Part shown: in pieces, positions 41,375 to 50,575 of the stretch
Numbering within the stretch: position 1 is the stretch's first letter
Layout of the letters: the number at the start of each line of letters is the position of its first letter
Assembly: GCF_018343525.1 (NCBI RefSeq)
Contig: NZ_JAGYPH010000002.1
Span: forward strand, 744,001-808,000
DNA: 64,000 bases
Direction of reading: 5' to 3'
From: Lederbergia citrea
GTDB taxonomy: Bacteria; Bacillota; Bacilli; Bacillales; Bacillaceae_C
Translations under genes and position numbers: made by a program
The notes under the pieces: model-generated
Database searches by the model: none
Seen by the model: only the letters and a program-made list of their open reading frames with translations
What the model was told of the DNA's origin: nothing

Positions 41375-44008
41375 TTGAGAAAATTTCCATTTTGTTTAAT
41401 CTTTCTTGTTATACTATTTTTTTCGCCTATTAAAAGTATGGCTGATCAGCCCGTTTCATCTTATTGGTTCCCTGAAGGGCTGATGGAGTGGACTCCTGAA
41501 AACGATCCGCATGCAAGTTTCAATAAGAGTACAGTTCCGTTGAAGAAAAGCGAATCTTTATATCAAGATAATAATCATGCTCAATCAGATGCAAAGCTTG
41601 CTGCTCTTTCCGCTTTAAATCCGCATACGAGCGGCGTTCCTTCCCAAGGTGGGAAAGAATTTTTTGCCAATACGTTCAGCTACTGGCAATACGTTGACTT
41701 AATGGTGTACTGGGCCGGATCGGCCGGGGAAGGCATCATTGTTCCCCCGAGCGCTGATGTCATTGATGCTGCACATAAAAATGGCGTACCCATTTTAGGA
41801 AATATCTTTTTCCCTCCGACAGTTTACGGCGGAAAATTTGCGTGGGTTGAACAAATGCTTGTCCAAAATGAAGATGGATCATTTCCAGCTGCAGACAAGC
41901 TCTTGGAAGTAGCTGAATACTACGGTTTTGACGGTTGGTTTATTAATCAGGAAACAGAAGGCGGCACTACTAAAACAGCTGAGAAAATGAATGATTTTCT
42001 TGATTATTTACAAGCAAATAAGCGAGAAGGTATGCATATTCAGTGGTATGATTCCATGATTGATAACGGAAGAATTTCTTGGCAAAATGCGTTAACAGAC
42101 AGGAACCAAACGTTTTTCGAGAAATCCGATAGTATGTTCCTTAACTTTTGGTGGAATAGCCAGAAGAATTCTTCTGAAAAAGCAAAACAACTTGGAAGAA
42201 GCGAGTATGATTTGTATACCGGCATTGATGTAGAGGCGCGCGGTACAGAAACAAATATTCCTTGGGAAGGGATTTTTCCTGAAGGGCAAAAACCGTATAC
42301 ATCGCTGGGGATTTATCGTCCGGATTGGGCTTTTAAAACAGCTTTCTCCACCGAAGAGTTTTTTGAAAAAGAAAATCTGTTTTGGGTTGGGAAAAACGGA
42401 GATCCGCGTAAAACAGCTGATAATGGCCAATGGAAGGGAATGGCTCATTATTTTACGGCAAAAACAGTAATTAATGAACTCCCATTTACGACTAATTTTA
42501 ATACAGGAAGTGGAAAAACATTCGCATTGGACGGTAAAACCGTTTCAAGCAACGAATGGAACAACCGTAGCCTTCAAGATATCCTGCCAACTTGGCGCTG
42601 GATCAGAGAAAGTAATGGAACTCCCTTAGAAATTGACTTTGACTGGGATCAACCTTTTTATGGCGGAAGTTCCTTAAAGATTTCCGGTGAAATTAGTAAA
42701 AGTAATGCGACTAATTTTAAGCTGTTTAAAACAAATTTGCCAATTGAAAAAGATACTGAAATCTCCATCACGTATAAAACAAAGGTTGATTCACCAACCA
42801 TGAAAGTCGGAGTTAGTTTCCAAGATCATCCCGACAAATTCACGTTCTTTGACGTAAAGAAAAAGAGTCATGACAGGTGGACTTCAGATCAATTGAAGCT
42901 AAAAAAATACGAAGGAAAAACAATTGCGACAATTTCAATTTTGCTTGAAAACGATAAAAAAATAGAAGATTATGTGATGAATATAGGAGAATTGAAGATA
43001 TATAATAAAGAAGCCGATAAAGAAAGCCCGGCGACTGTCAAACATCTTCAATCTTCAAAACAAGAATTTCAACAAGGTATTTATACGAATCTAGCATTAA
43101 ATTGGAAGGATACACAAGAAAATGTTAGTCGCTACGACATTTATAGAATACTTCCTGATGGAAGCAAAGAATGGGTAGGAGCAACGCCGAATACGACCTA
43201 TTATTTATCCAATCTGAAAAGAATTGGGAAAGAGAAAACAACAAAATTGGAAGTTGTCACTGTGAATGAACACAATCAGCGCAGTAAACCAATTTCGACT
43301 TCGTTTGAATGGCCAGCTTATCCAATACCGACAGCTGATTTTGATGTAAAGCAAACCGTAGCAGCACCGGGTGAGGAAATTCAGTTTTTCAATAAATCGT
43401 CAGAAGTGACTGAGGAATGGGAATGGTATTTTGAAGGTGGATCTCCGGAGACAAGCACGGAAGAAAACCCGATTGTGATGTATTCAGAAGAAGGGAAATA
43501 TACCGTTCGTTTAACTGCCAAAAATAGTGAAGGTAAAGATACAGTAACGAAAGAAGCGCTCATTACAATTTCAAAAGATGCTAAAAATATAACAAATCTT
43601 GCATTAAATAAAATCGGAACCGTCAGCGGCCGATGTGCAGCAAGTGAAGGTGCAGAAAAAGCAACCGACGGAATTGTCACGAATAATAGTAAATGGTGCT
43701 CTCTCGATAAAAACGCTTGGCTTCAGCTTGACCTTAGGGAATCCAAGCATCTTACAAAGTTCGTATTAAAACATGCTGAAGCAGGTGGAGAGCCAGCAGC
43801 ATTCAATACGAAAGCATTCTCGATTAAGGTTAGTCAGGACGGAGTCCATTGGTCAGACGCTGTCGCCGTTAATGACAATTCACTTGGGATATCCGAGCAT
43901 TCAATCATGCCGATCGAAGCACGATACGTCCGGCTGGATATCATTCAGCCAACCCAAGGCGGAGATCAGGCGACAAGAATTTATGAATTTGAAGTGTATG
44001 GTTTTTAA
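41375..44008 (+). CDS. Secreted GH85 endo-beta-N-acetylglucosaminidase with PKD and F5/8 C domains
   Basis: An 877-residue secreted enzyme that cuts the chitobiose core of N-glycans. A signal peptide (residues 1-23) leads to a GH85 domain with the catalytic pair in FDGWFINQETEG (Asn and Glu). Then follow a jelly-roll domain, a fibronectin-like segment, a PKD domain (EWEWYFEGGSPETS, then YTVRLTAKN) and a C-terminal F5/8 type C (CBM32-like) domain of about 130 residues. No sorting signal is present, so it is released. TTG 41375 is seven bases after GGAGG; ATG 41369 is the alternative. Neighbours are a ROK kinase and a sugar importer. Confidence 0.92.
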   Translation: MRKFPFCLIFLVILFFSPIKSMADQPVSSYWFPEGLMEWTPENDPHASFNKSTVPLKKSESLYQDNNHAQSDAKLAALSALNPHTSGVPSQGGKEFFANTFSYWQYVDLMVYWAGSAGEGIIVPPSADVIDAAHKNGVPILGNIFFPPTVYGGKFAWVEQMLVQNEDGSFPAADKLLEVAEYYGFDGWFINQETEGGTTKTAEKMNDFLDYLQANKREGMHIQWYDSMIDNGRISWQNALTDRNQTFFEKSDSMFLNFWWNSQKNSSEKAKQLGRSEYDLYTGIDVEARGTETNIPWEGIFPEGQKPYTSLGIYRPDWAFKTAFSTEEFFEKENLFWVGKNGDPRKTADNGQWKGMAHYFTAKTVINELPFTTNFNTGSGKTFALDGKTVSSNEWNNRSLQDILPTWRWIRESNGTPLEIDFDWDQPFYGGSSLKISGEISKSNATNFKLFKTNLPIEKDTEISITYKTKVDSPTMKVGVSFQDHPDKFTFFDVKKKSHDRWTSDQLKLKKYEGKTIATISILLENDKKIEDYVMNIGELKIYNKEADKESPATVKHLQSSKQEFQQGIYTNLALNWKDTQENVSRYDIYRILPDGSKEWVGATPNTTYYLSNLKRIGKEKTTKLEVVTVNEHNQRSKPISTSFEWPAYPIPTADFDVKQTVAAPGEEIQFFNKSSEVTEEWEWYFEGGSPETSTEENPIVMYSEEGKYTVRLTAKNSEGKDTVTKEALITISKDAKNITNLALNKIGTVSGRCAASEGAEKATDGIVTNNSKWCSLDKNAWLQLDLRESKHLTKFVLKHAEAGGEPAAFNTKAFSIKVSQDGVHWSDAVAVNDNSLGISEHSIMPIEARYVRLDIIQPTQGGDQATRIYEFEVYGF

Positions 44009-44012
44009 TTTG

Positions 44013-44039
44013 AGTCAGCTGCTTGGCAGCTGACTTTTT
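44013..44039 (+). terminator. Rho-independent terminator after the GH85 gene
   Basis: AGTCAGCTGC and GCAGCTGACT form a perfect 10-bp stem around TTG, followed by TTTTT. Confidence 0.9.
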
Positions 44040-44116
44040 AGATATTTACATTATATTAATATACTCTTCAGAATCATGGTAAACTGAAAGTATATTAAAT
44101 AAAAGAGGTGTTTCTA

Positions 44117-44995
44117 ATGTTAGGAGCCATTGAAGCAGGGGGAACGAAGTTTGTATGCGCTGTTGGAACGGAAGATGGAAAAATCATTGAGCGAATCCAA
44201 ATTGATACATTAACTCCGGAACAGACAATGCCGGAAGTCATCGGATTTTTTCAAAAATATGAAATCGATGCTCTAGGGATCGGATCATTTGGTCCAGTAG
44301 ATATCGACAAAAATAGTGAGACATACGGGAATATTACATCTACACCTAAACAAGGCTGGGCCAACTTTCCATTCGTAAAAACGATGGAAGAGGCATTGAA
44401 TGTCCCGATTGAATTCAATACGGATGTGAATGCCGCAGCATTGGGTGAGATGATGCATGGTGCAGCACAAGGCGTTGATAGCTGCTTATACATAACGGTT
44501 GGGACAGGCATTGGCGGAGGTGCTGTCGTTCAAGGGAAAATGTTGCAAGGACTTTCCCATCCGGAAATGGGTCATATTTTGGTGAGGAGGCATCCCGATG
44601 ATTCTTTTATTGGTGCTTGCCCATACCACCAAGATTGTTTAGAAGGGATGGCTGCGGGCCCGGCGATTGAAAAGCGTTGGGGGAAAAAAGGCCATCAATT
44701 ACAAGACAACGAGAAAGTTTGGGAAATCGAATCCTATTATCTTGCACAGGCGCTCATGCAATACATTGTCATCGTATCACCGAAAAAAATTATCATGGGT
44801 GGCGGCGTCATGAAGCAAGCGCAGCTATTCCCACTCGTTCATCAACAAGTGAAGGAACTGCTCAATGGCTATGTTCCACTACCACAAGTTACCGAAAGAA
44901 TTGAGGACTATATTGTTGCACCTGGTCTTGGCGACGATGCAGGGATTACAGGTGCCTTGATGCTTGCAAAGCAAGCGCTTGAAGCAGCGAAATAA
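44117..44995 (+). CDS. ROK-family sugar kinase (fructokinase-like, GmuE/YdhR type)
   Basis: A 292-residue kinase. The phosphate-binding motif GAIEAGGTKFVCAVG is at the N terminus, the catalytic Asp is in EFNTDVNAAALGE, TVGTGIGGGAVV follows, and the structural zinc site is HPDDSFIGACPYHQDCLEG. Bacillus relatives phosphorylate fructose and, in the GmuE case, serve mannan-oligosaccharide breakdown. Between a GH85 enzyme and a sugar importer it could act on a monosaccharide freed from N-glycans. ATG 44117 with AGAGGTG upstream is chosen over GTG 44108. Confidence 0.88.
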   Translation: MLGAIEAGGTKFVCAVGTEDGKIIERIQIDTLTPEQTMPEVIGFFQKYEIDALGIGSFGPVDIDKNSETYGNITSTPKQGWANFPFVKTMEEALNVPIEFNTDVNAAALGEMMHGAAQGVDSCLYITVGTGIGGGAVVQGKMLQGLSHPEMGHILVRRHPDDSFIGACPYHQDCLEGMAAGPAIEKRWGKKGHQLQDNEKVWEIESYYLAQALMQYIVIVSPKKIIMGGGVMKQAQLFPLVHQQVKELLNGYVPLPQVTERIEDYIVAPGLGDDAGITGALMLAKQALEAAK

Positions 44996-45010
44996 GCAAT
45001 ATTAATCTAG

Positions 45011-45053
45011 ACAGCACCTACCTTAAATAGGAGAAAAGGTGCTGTTTTTTTTT
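45011..45053 (+). terminator. Rho-independent terminator after the ROK kinase
   Basis: ACAGCACCT pairs with AGGTGCTGT, followed by nine T residues. Confidence 0.9.
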
Positions 45054-45101
45054 GTTATTAAAGGTGATTTTGTCGAATTGTGTAAAGTGTCAGAAAACGG
45101 T

Positions 45102-45130
45102 TTGACAATTAATTCGATGTCCTCTATTAT
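45102..45130 (+). promoter_or_regulatory. Sigma-A promoter of the third sugar importer
   Basis: TTGACA (45102-45107), 17 bases, TATTAT (45125-45130). The cre-like site at 45161 lies just downstream, in a blocking position. Confidence 0.8.
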
Positions 45131-45160
45131 TCTAATTACCGAATTTACATAACATTCAAA

Positions 45161-45175
45161 ATGCAAGCGCTTTAA
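45161..45175 (+). promoter_or_regulatory. cre-like site before the third sugar importer
   Basis: ATGCAAGCGCTTTAA matches WTGNAANCGNWWNCA with one mismatch. It lies 30 bp downstream of the -10 box. Confidence 0.65.
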
Positions 45176-45234
45176 CAATTATGCTAGGAGTTAAATTTTT
45201 ACCAATATCAATATTAAAAAAGGGGTGCACAAGA

Positions 45235-46503
45235 ATGGGAAAGAAAAAAGTTTTTAGTATTTTAGCAACATTGATTTTAGTTTTTTCCATGATCGGCTGT
45301 AGTAAGTCCAGCTCTTCAGAGGGAGGAAAGGATAAAGACGGCAAGATCACGCTTACTTTATGGTATTGGAATCGCTCCATTGATGACGATTTAATCAAAA
45401 AGGTAAATGAACAATTCCCTGATATTAATATTAAAGCGCAAAAAATCGATGGTGGAGAGTATAAAACAAAATTACAAACAGCTTTAACAACTGGTACAGG
45501 AGCACCAGATATTGTCGGCTTGAACGACTGGGTGACAGAATTCCTTCCAAATCATGATAAGTTTGTGAATCTATTAGACTATGGCGCTGACAAAGTTAAA
45601 GACGATTATTTAGATTGGAAATGGAATTATGGCTTAACACCTGACGGGAAAAACTTAATCGCCTTGCCAATGGATACGGGGCCAACTGCTTTATTCTACC
45701 GCGAGGATCTATTCGCACAAGCTGGTTTACCGACAGATCCAGAAGAAGTATCTAAGGAACTTGCAACTTGGGATGATTATATTGCAGCAGGTGAAAAATT
45801 AGGGGCAGCTACAGATGCAAAAATGTTTGACACGCTAAATCGTGTATTCACACAATCCATCAGCCAAAGTGACCATGCTTATTTCGATGAGAACGACAAT
45901 TTCATTGGAGATTCCGGGGCGATTAAGGAAGCTTGGGACAGGGCTGTAACGATACATGAAAAAGGTTTAAGCGCAGACCTTACAGATGAAACTGAGTGGA
46001 ATGCTGGTATGAATAATGGACAAGTAGCTTCATTTATTGGTGCTGTCTGGGTGAAAAATATTTTGAAAGACGCAGCTCCTGATACTGCTGGGAAATGGCG
46101 TATTGCGAGAGCACCAGGCGGAGACGGAAATAACGGAGGATCATTTATCGGTATTTTGAAAAGCTCAAAATATCCAGAAGAAGCCTATAAAGTAATCGAA
46201 TGGATGATGAATCCTGAAAATCAGCTTCAATCTTATGTAACGATGGATTTATTCCCTTCTACACCAAGCATTTTTGAGGATCCTAAAATGAGTTCTCCAG
46301 AAGAATTCTTTGGTAATGAAGAGACAACAAAAGTATTTAGTGAATCTGCTAAAAATGTAAAACCACGTTATTTTGGGGTGGATTTTTCAAGAGTTAACTC
46401 CATCTACTCAGATGCATTAACAGATTTAGCGAAACAAGGCGGAGATCCTAAAAAAGCTTGGGATGATGTTTTGAAAAATGTAGAAAAAGAGCTTTCACGA
46501 TAA
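45235..46503 (+). CDS. CUT1 sugar-binding lipoprotein of the third importer
   Basis: A 422-residue lipoprotein with lipobox SMIGC (Cys22) and a Ser/Gly/Lys-rich linker. The mature domain starts with a typical strand, TLTLWYWNRS-like, and shows the family hinge region (SKYPEEAYKVIEWMMN). ATG 45235 follows AAAGGGGTG; an upstream in-frame ATG at 45181 lies beside the cre box and is unlikely. It heads an operon with two permeases. The substrate may be the oligosaccharide cut by the GH85 enzyme upstream, but there is no direct evidence. Confidence 0.9.
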   Translation: MGKKKVFSILATLILVFSMIGCSKSSSSEGGKDKDGKITLTLWYWNRSIDDDLIKKVNEQFPDINIKAQKIDGGEYKTKLQTALTTGTGAPDIVGLNDWVTEFLPNHDKFVNLLDYGADKVKDDYLDWKWNYGLTPDGKNLIALPMDTGPTALFYREDLFAQAGLPTDPEEVSKELATWDDYIAAGEKLGAATDAKMFDTLNRVFTQSISQSDHAYFDENDNFIGDSGAIKEAWDRAVTIHEKGLSADLTDETEWNAGMNNGQVASFIGAVWVKNILKDAAPDTAGKWRIARAPGGDGNNGGSFIGILKSSKYPEEAYKVIEWMMNPENQLQSYVTMDLFPSTPSIFEDPKMSSPEEFFGNEETTKVFSESAKNVKPRYFGVDFSRVNSIYSDALTDLAKQGGDPKKAWDDVLKNVEKELSR

Positions 46504-46513
46504 TATTTTGTTG

Positions 46514-46542
46514 ATCAGGCGAGGTTTTTCACCTCGCCTGAT
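46514..46542 (+). other. Perfect intercistronic hairpin after the binding-protein gene
   Basis: ATCAGGCGAGGT (46514-46525) pairs with ACCTCGCCTGAT (46531-46542). There is no T tract, so it probably protects the upstream mRNA or partly stops polymerase, giving more binding protein than permease, as known for other ABC importers. Confidence 0.7.
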
Positions 46543-46582
46543 TATAAATTCCAGTCATAGTAGCTTTGCGAGGAGGTATTTC

Positions 46583-47530
46583 ATGGATAGCGCGATTAAG
46601 ACCGAACAACCAGCGAAGAAACCTATTGAGGCGTCTTCTAAAAGTAGTTTATGGAGGGAAATATACAAAAATAAAGCACTCTACCTTTTCATATCTCCCT
46701 TTTATATATTGTTTATTATATTTGGCTTATTTCCGATTATTTTCTCCCTTTATTTGTCCTTTCAAAAATGGGATGGCATTGGACAAATGGAGTTTGTTGG
46801 CCTAAAACAATTCAAGTATTTATTATCAGACAATTTATTTTGGCAGTCGGTAGGTAATACCTTTATTATTTGGTTTATATCGACGCTCCCGATGCTTTTT
46901 GGAGCCTTAATTATTGCCTTTTTATTAAATGCACCATTTGTAAAATATAAAGGCTTTTACAGATCGGCTTATTTTATTACAAACGTTACTTCGATCGTTG
47001 CAGTTACGATTATTTTTAAATCATTTTTCGGCAATCAATACGGCTTATTTAACTACATATTAACAACTATCGGAGCGGAGCCAGTAAAATGGCTGGATTC
47101 TAGCATACTAGTGAAAGTTGTTATCGCTTCCATGGTAGTCTGGAGATGGACAGGCTATAACGCCATTATTTATTTAGCTGGATTACAGGCGATCCCTAAT
47201 GACTTATATGAAGCGGCAAAAATTGATGGAGCCAATACTGCCCAGCAATTTTTCCACATCACGATTCCTTTATTAAGACCTATTATTCTCTTTACAGTCT
47301 TGATGACGACGATTGGATCCATGCAATTGTTTACAGAACCGCAAGTTTTGCTTGGAAATTCCGGCGGTGTCGGAGGGGCTGGCTTAACGATTACTCTCTA
47401 TATGTATAAACAAGGATTTATCGACAATCAATTTGGCTATGCGTCAGTCGTATCTTGGGCGTTATTCGTCATTATTGGGTTATTCTCCTTGTTGAACTGG
47501 AAAATCGTTACGAAAGCGGGAGCTAAATAG
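46583..47530 (+). CDS. CUT1 sugar ABC permease, MalF type, third importer
   Basis: A 315-residue permease with a hydrophilic N-terminal tail, six membrane segments and the EAA loop YEAAKIDGANTAQQF near residue 210. ATG 46583 has GAGGAGG upstream; the frame upstream to 46508 is not plausible as coding because it runs through the intercistronic hairpin. It partners the next permease. Confidence 0.9.
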   Translation: MDSAIKTEQPAKKPIEASSKSSLWREIYKNKALYLFISPFYILFIIFGLFPIIFSLYLSFQKWDGIGQMEFVGLKQFKYLLSDNLFWQSVGNTFIIWFISTLPMLFGALIIAFLLNAPFVKYKGFYRSAYFITNVTSIVAVTIIFKSFFGNQYGLFNYILTTIGAEPVKWLDSSILVKVVIASMVVWRWTGYNAIIYLAGLQAIPNDLYEAAKIDGANTAQQFFHITIPLLRPIILFTVLMTTIGSMQLFTEPQVLLGNSGGVGGAGLTITLYMYKQGFIDNQFGYASVVSWALFVIIGLFSLLNWKIVTKAGAK

Positions 47531-47552
47531 GATTAGAAAGGGAGGGATTTTT

Positions 47553-48392
47553 GTGAATGTGAATAAATCTCGTCTTCGAATGAAGACTATCATCTTGCAT
47601 TTTTTACTATTGATTGGAGTTTCAATATCGGTTTTCCCTTTTTATTGGCTGGCCGTCATGTCAACAAATAAAACGAGCGATATATTGAGATTCCCGCCAA
47701 AGCTCATATTTGGATCTGAATTAGTAACGAATGTGACGAATGTAATGGAAAATGTTGACTTTTTTCAAGCATTCTTAAATACATTATTTGTTACAACAGT
47801 TTCTGTACTTTGTGTATTATTTTTCTGTTCATTAGCCGGATTTACATTTGCTAAATTTGAATTTCCGGGTAAAAAGTGGCTGTTTGGCCTTTTGCTTATT
47901 ACCTTAATGATTCCGTCGCAGCTCTCATTTATACCTTCCTATATTATCATTTCAAAAATAGGTTGGGTCGGAACTTTTAAAGCATTGATTGTTCCGGGAG
48001 TAGCGAATGCGTTTGGAATATTTTGGGTTAGACAGTTCTCTCAAGAAGCCATAAATGACAGTTTACTAGACGCTGGAAGGCTAGATGGCTGTAACCATTT
48101 CCGCTTATATTGGAATATTGCCTTGCCAATCTTGCGTCCTGCCTTAGCTTTCCTTGGTATTTTCTCCTTTATTGGCGTTTGGAATGATTATTTATGGCCG
48201 TTAATCGTACTCAATGATCCGTCGAAATACACATTGCAAGTAACATTGTCGCAATTGAATGGTATTTATACTACTGATTACGGGATGGTTATGGCTGGTA
48301 CACTTCTAGCAACATTGCCGTTGATTATTATGTTCCTATTTGTTAGCAGACAATTTATTTCCGGCATTGCAGCGGGGGCGGTAAAAGATTAA
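47553..48392 (+). CDS. CUT1 sugar ABC permease, MalG type, third importer
   Basis: A 279-residue permease with six membrane segments and the EAA-type loop LDAGRLDGCNHFRLY near residue 170, where the usual Glu-Ala-Ala is Asp-Ala-Gly. Start is GTG 47553 with GGGAGGG upstream. It ends the importer operon at a strong terminator. No ATPase gene follows. Confidence 0.9.
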   Translation: MNVNKSRLRMKTIILHFLLLIGVSISVFPFYWLAVMSTNKTSDILRFPPKLIFGSELVTNVTNVMENVDFFQAFLNTLFVTTVSVLCVLFFCSLAGFTFAKFEFPGKKWLFGLLLITLMIPSQLSFIPSYIIISKIGWVGTFKALIVPGVANAFGIFWVRQFSQEAINDSLLDAGRLDGCNHFRLYWNIALPILRPALAFLGIFSFIGVWNDYLWPLIVLNDPSKYTLQVTLSQLNGIYTTDYGMVMAGTLLATLPLIIMFLFVSRQFISGIAAGAVKD

Positions 48393-48395
48393 AAG

Positions 48396-48426
48396 AAAAC
48401 CCTGAAAGTGAGCTTTCAGGGTTTTT
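48396..48426. terminator. Bidirectional terminator between importer and yvyE
   Basis: AAAACCCTGAAAG pairs with CTTTCAGGGTTTT around TGAG, with A and T tracts on both sides, so it serves the convergent genes. Confidence 0.9.
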
Positions 48427-48430
48427 ACTA

Positions 48431-49069
48431 TCAAACAGGGATATCAGTTTCCAAGTACAATGTTTCCCCTTGTGAAATTTCAGCTTGGCCATTCGTCATA
48501 TCCGTCATCCAATCAGTGAAATTTTTAATCTGGCTTTCTTCAACATATGTTTCAATCTCTACTTGATCGGAATAGTGGATATCCTTCAGCTGATAAACGG
48601 ATGACCGCAGTTCGTTTTCTAATTTACCAAGCCATGGGTAATCTGCTTTCACATGCATGATGGCCATAAGCTTTCTTTCAACTACACCTACAGCATTGAT
48701 CCCTTCAGACGTTGATTTTCCGTAAGCACGAATGAGACCGCCAGCGCCAAGCTTAATACCGCCGAAATATCTTGTCACGACGACGACTGTATCCTTTAAG
48801 TCGCGCTTTTTCAGAACTTCGAGCATTGGGACACCAGCTGTTCCGCTTGGCTCGCCATCATCATTAGCTTTTTGGATCTGGTTGTGCTCGCCAATTAAAT
48901 AGGCAGAACAATTATGGGTAGCATTCCAATGTTTCTTTTTAATCTCTTGAATGAATGCTTGGGCTTTTTCTTCCGATTCAGCCCTTTCGATGTGGGCTAT
49001 AAATCGCGATTTTTGAATGATGATTTCGTGTTCGCCCGGTTCTTTTACAGTAAAATAGTGCGGAAGCAA
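48431..49069 (-). CDS. yvyE: YigZ/IMPACT family protein
   Basis: A 212-residue protein with the UPF0029/IMPACT domain in its first 130 residues (SRFIAHIERAESEEKAQAFI, then NDDGEPSGTAGVPML and TRYFGGIKLGAGGLIRAYG) and a C-terminal DUF1949 ferredoxin-like domain. Homologues are linked to translation control under stress, but the bacterial function is unsettled. It is divergent from degS, the same arrangement as yvyE in Bacillus subtilis, which supports the symbol. The start appears to be TTG 49069 with AGAGGAG upstream. Confidence 0.85.
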   Translation of the reverse strand: MLPHYFTVKEPGEHEIIIQKSRFIAHIERAESEEKAQAFIQEIKKKHWNATHNCSAYLIGEHNQIQKANDDGEPSGTAGVPMLEVLKKRDLKDTVVVVTRYFGGIKLGAGGLIRAYGKSTSEGINAVGVVERKLMAIMHVKADYPWLGKLENELRSSVYQLKDIHYSDQVEIETYVEESQIKNFTDWMTDMTNGQAEISQGETLYLETDIPV

Positions 49070-49392
49070 TGAATCGGCTCCTCTCCACGAAGTAAATGTA
49101 AGGAAATCTTAATGTTACACAAAATTATACATGATATAATAAGTAAATAGTATCATTAGGCTTTATAAAAAGCTGTAATGAAACTGTAATATAGCTCTAC
49201 GGATATAGGTTTTTAACGGGTCTTTTTTCTAGGGTAATGGGTATAAAGTGCGATGTGATAACTATTTAAATAGTTTGTATTCGGTAGTTTAGAATCGTTT
49301 TCAGAGAATTGATGTTTTAAAATAGTTGAATTCTATTTAATCATGTAAAATAAATTTAAATCCTGTAAAGGGGGGTATCCCTCGAGGTAAAC
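49070..49392. other. Divergent intergenic region yvyE-degS
   Basis: No gene is visible in 323 bases. The DNA is A/T-rich and should hold promoters for yvyE (minus) and degSU (plus). The degS ribosome site GAGG (49384-49387) is preceded by a GGGGGG run. I could not single out a convincing -35/-10 pair. Confidence 0.4.
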
Positions 49393-50535
49393 ATGGCTTT
49401 AAGAAAACTTGATATTAAAGCACTAGATATGATTGTGGAGCAAATGATAGATACAGTAGATAAGAGTAAGGATGAAATTTTTAAAATAGGTGAGCAATGC
49501 AGGCAAGATCACGATTCTTTTGTAGCGGAGTTAAAAGAGATTAAAACGCAAGTGAAGCAAGTCATCACAGAAGGCGACAGTCTAGAGATTAAATCTAAAC
49601 TTGCGAGGCGACGCCTCTCTGAAGTAAGCAGGAATTTCAGTGAGTTTTCGGAGGAACATGTCCGAAAAGTTTATGAAAATGCCCATGAGCTACATACAAA
49701 GCTGACGATTAATAATCAATTGGAAAAGCAACTTAGGGTACGCCGGGATGACTTGGAAAGGCGCCTTCTGGCTCTGCAGGAAACCATTGATCGTGCAGAA
49801 ACACTCGTATCGCAAATTTCCATCGTCTCCAATTATTTAGTATGTGACATAAAAGAAATTGGGATTGCCCTTGAAGACGCGAAGATGAAACAAGATTTCG
49901 GCTTGCGTATTATTGAGGCGCAAGAAGAAGAAAGGAAGCGCCTATCCCGCGAGATTCATGATGGCCCTGCCCAGCTGATGGCTAATGTATTAATTCGGTC
50001 AGATCTAGCTGAGAAGGTGCACAGGGAAAAAGGACCCGAACAATCGCTGCTAGAAATCCGCAGTTTAAAGGAAATGATCCGGGCAGCTTTATATGAAGTA
50101 CGTCGCATTATTTATGACCTGAGGCCAATGGCACTAGACGATCTTGGTCTCGTTCCTACACTTGAAAGGTATTTAGCCACAGTCGAAGAATATAATAAAG
50201 TCGTAAAAATTTATTTTCATGCTCTGGGCCAGGAAAAAAGATTAGCTTCCAAATATGAAGTGGCTCTTTTTCGGTTGATCCAGGAAGCTGTGCAAAATGC
50301 ATTGAAGCATGCACAAGCTAGTGAAATAAAAGTCAAAATGGAAATACTAAAAGATTATGTAACAGTGATTGTGAAAGATGATGGTGTCGGATTTAATCCT
50401 GAGGAGAGAAAACAAGGATCCTTCGGGCTAATAGGTATGCAGGAACGGATCGTTATTTTAGAAGGTTCAATTTCTTTTGAATCTAAGCCAGGTTTAGGTA
50501 CAGCAGTAAAGATTCAAATACCATTAATGGATTAA
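49393..50535 (+). CDS. degS: Two-component sensor histidine kinase DegS
   Basis: A 380-residue cytoplasmic kinase. The first 170 residues are the DegS sensor coiled coil without membrane segments. The dimerisation domain carries the phosphorylated His at residue 189 in SREIHDGPAQLMAN, and the ATPase end shows NALKHAQAS, DDGVGF and GLIGMQERI. It phosphorylates DegU and controls exoenzymes, competence and motility in Bacillus. degU starts 40 bp downstream. The gene order with yvyE and the comF region is as in Bacillus subtilis. Confidence 0.96.
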   Translation: MALRKLDIKALDMIVEQMIDTVDKSKDEIFKIGEQCRQDHDSFVAELKEIKTQVKQVITEGDSLEIKSKLARRRLSEVSRNFSEFSEEHVRKVYENAHELHTKLTINNQLEKQLRVRRDDLERRLLALQETIDRAETLVSQISIVSNYLVCDIKEIGIALEDAKMKQDFGLRIIEAQEEERKRLSREIHDGPAQLMANVLIRSDLAEKVHREKGPEQSLLEIRSLKEMIRAALYEVRRIIYDLRPMALDDLGLVPTLERYLATVEEYNKVVKIYFHALGQEKRLASKYEVALFRLIQEAVQNALKHAQASEIKVKMEILKDYVTVIVKDDGVGFNPEERKQGSFGLIGMQERIVILEGSISFESKPGLGTAVKIQIPLMD

Positions 50536-50575
50536 TTAAAAAAATGTGATTTAGAGGCATGAGGGGGAATAAATT

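Noticed and set aside
45069..45080. TTTTGTCGAATT near the third importer promoter
   Set aside because: It resembles the edge of the palindromic repeat but the core GTGCCTGTCAC and the hairpin are missing, so it is not counted as a copy.
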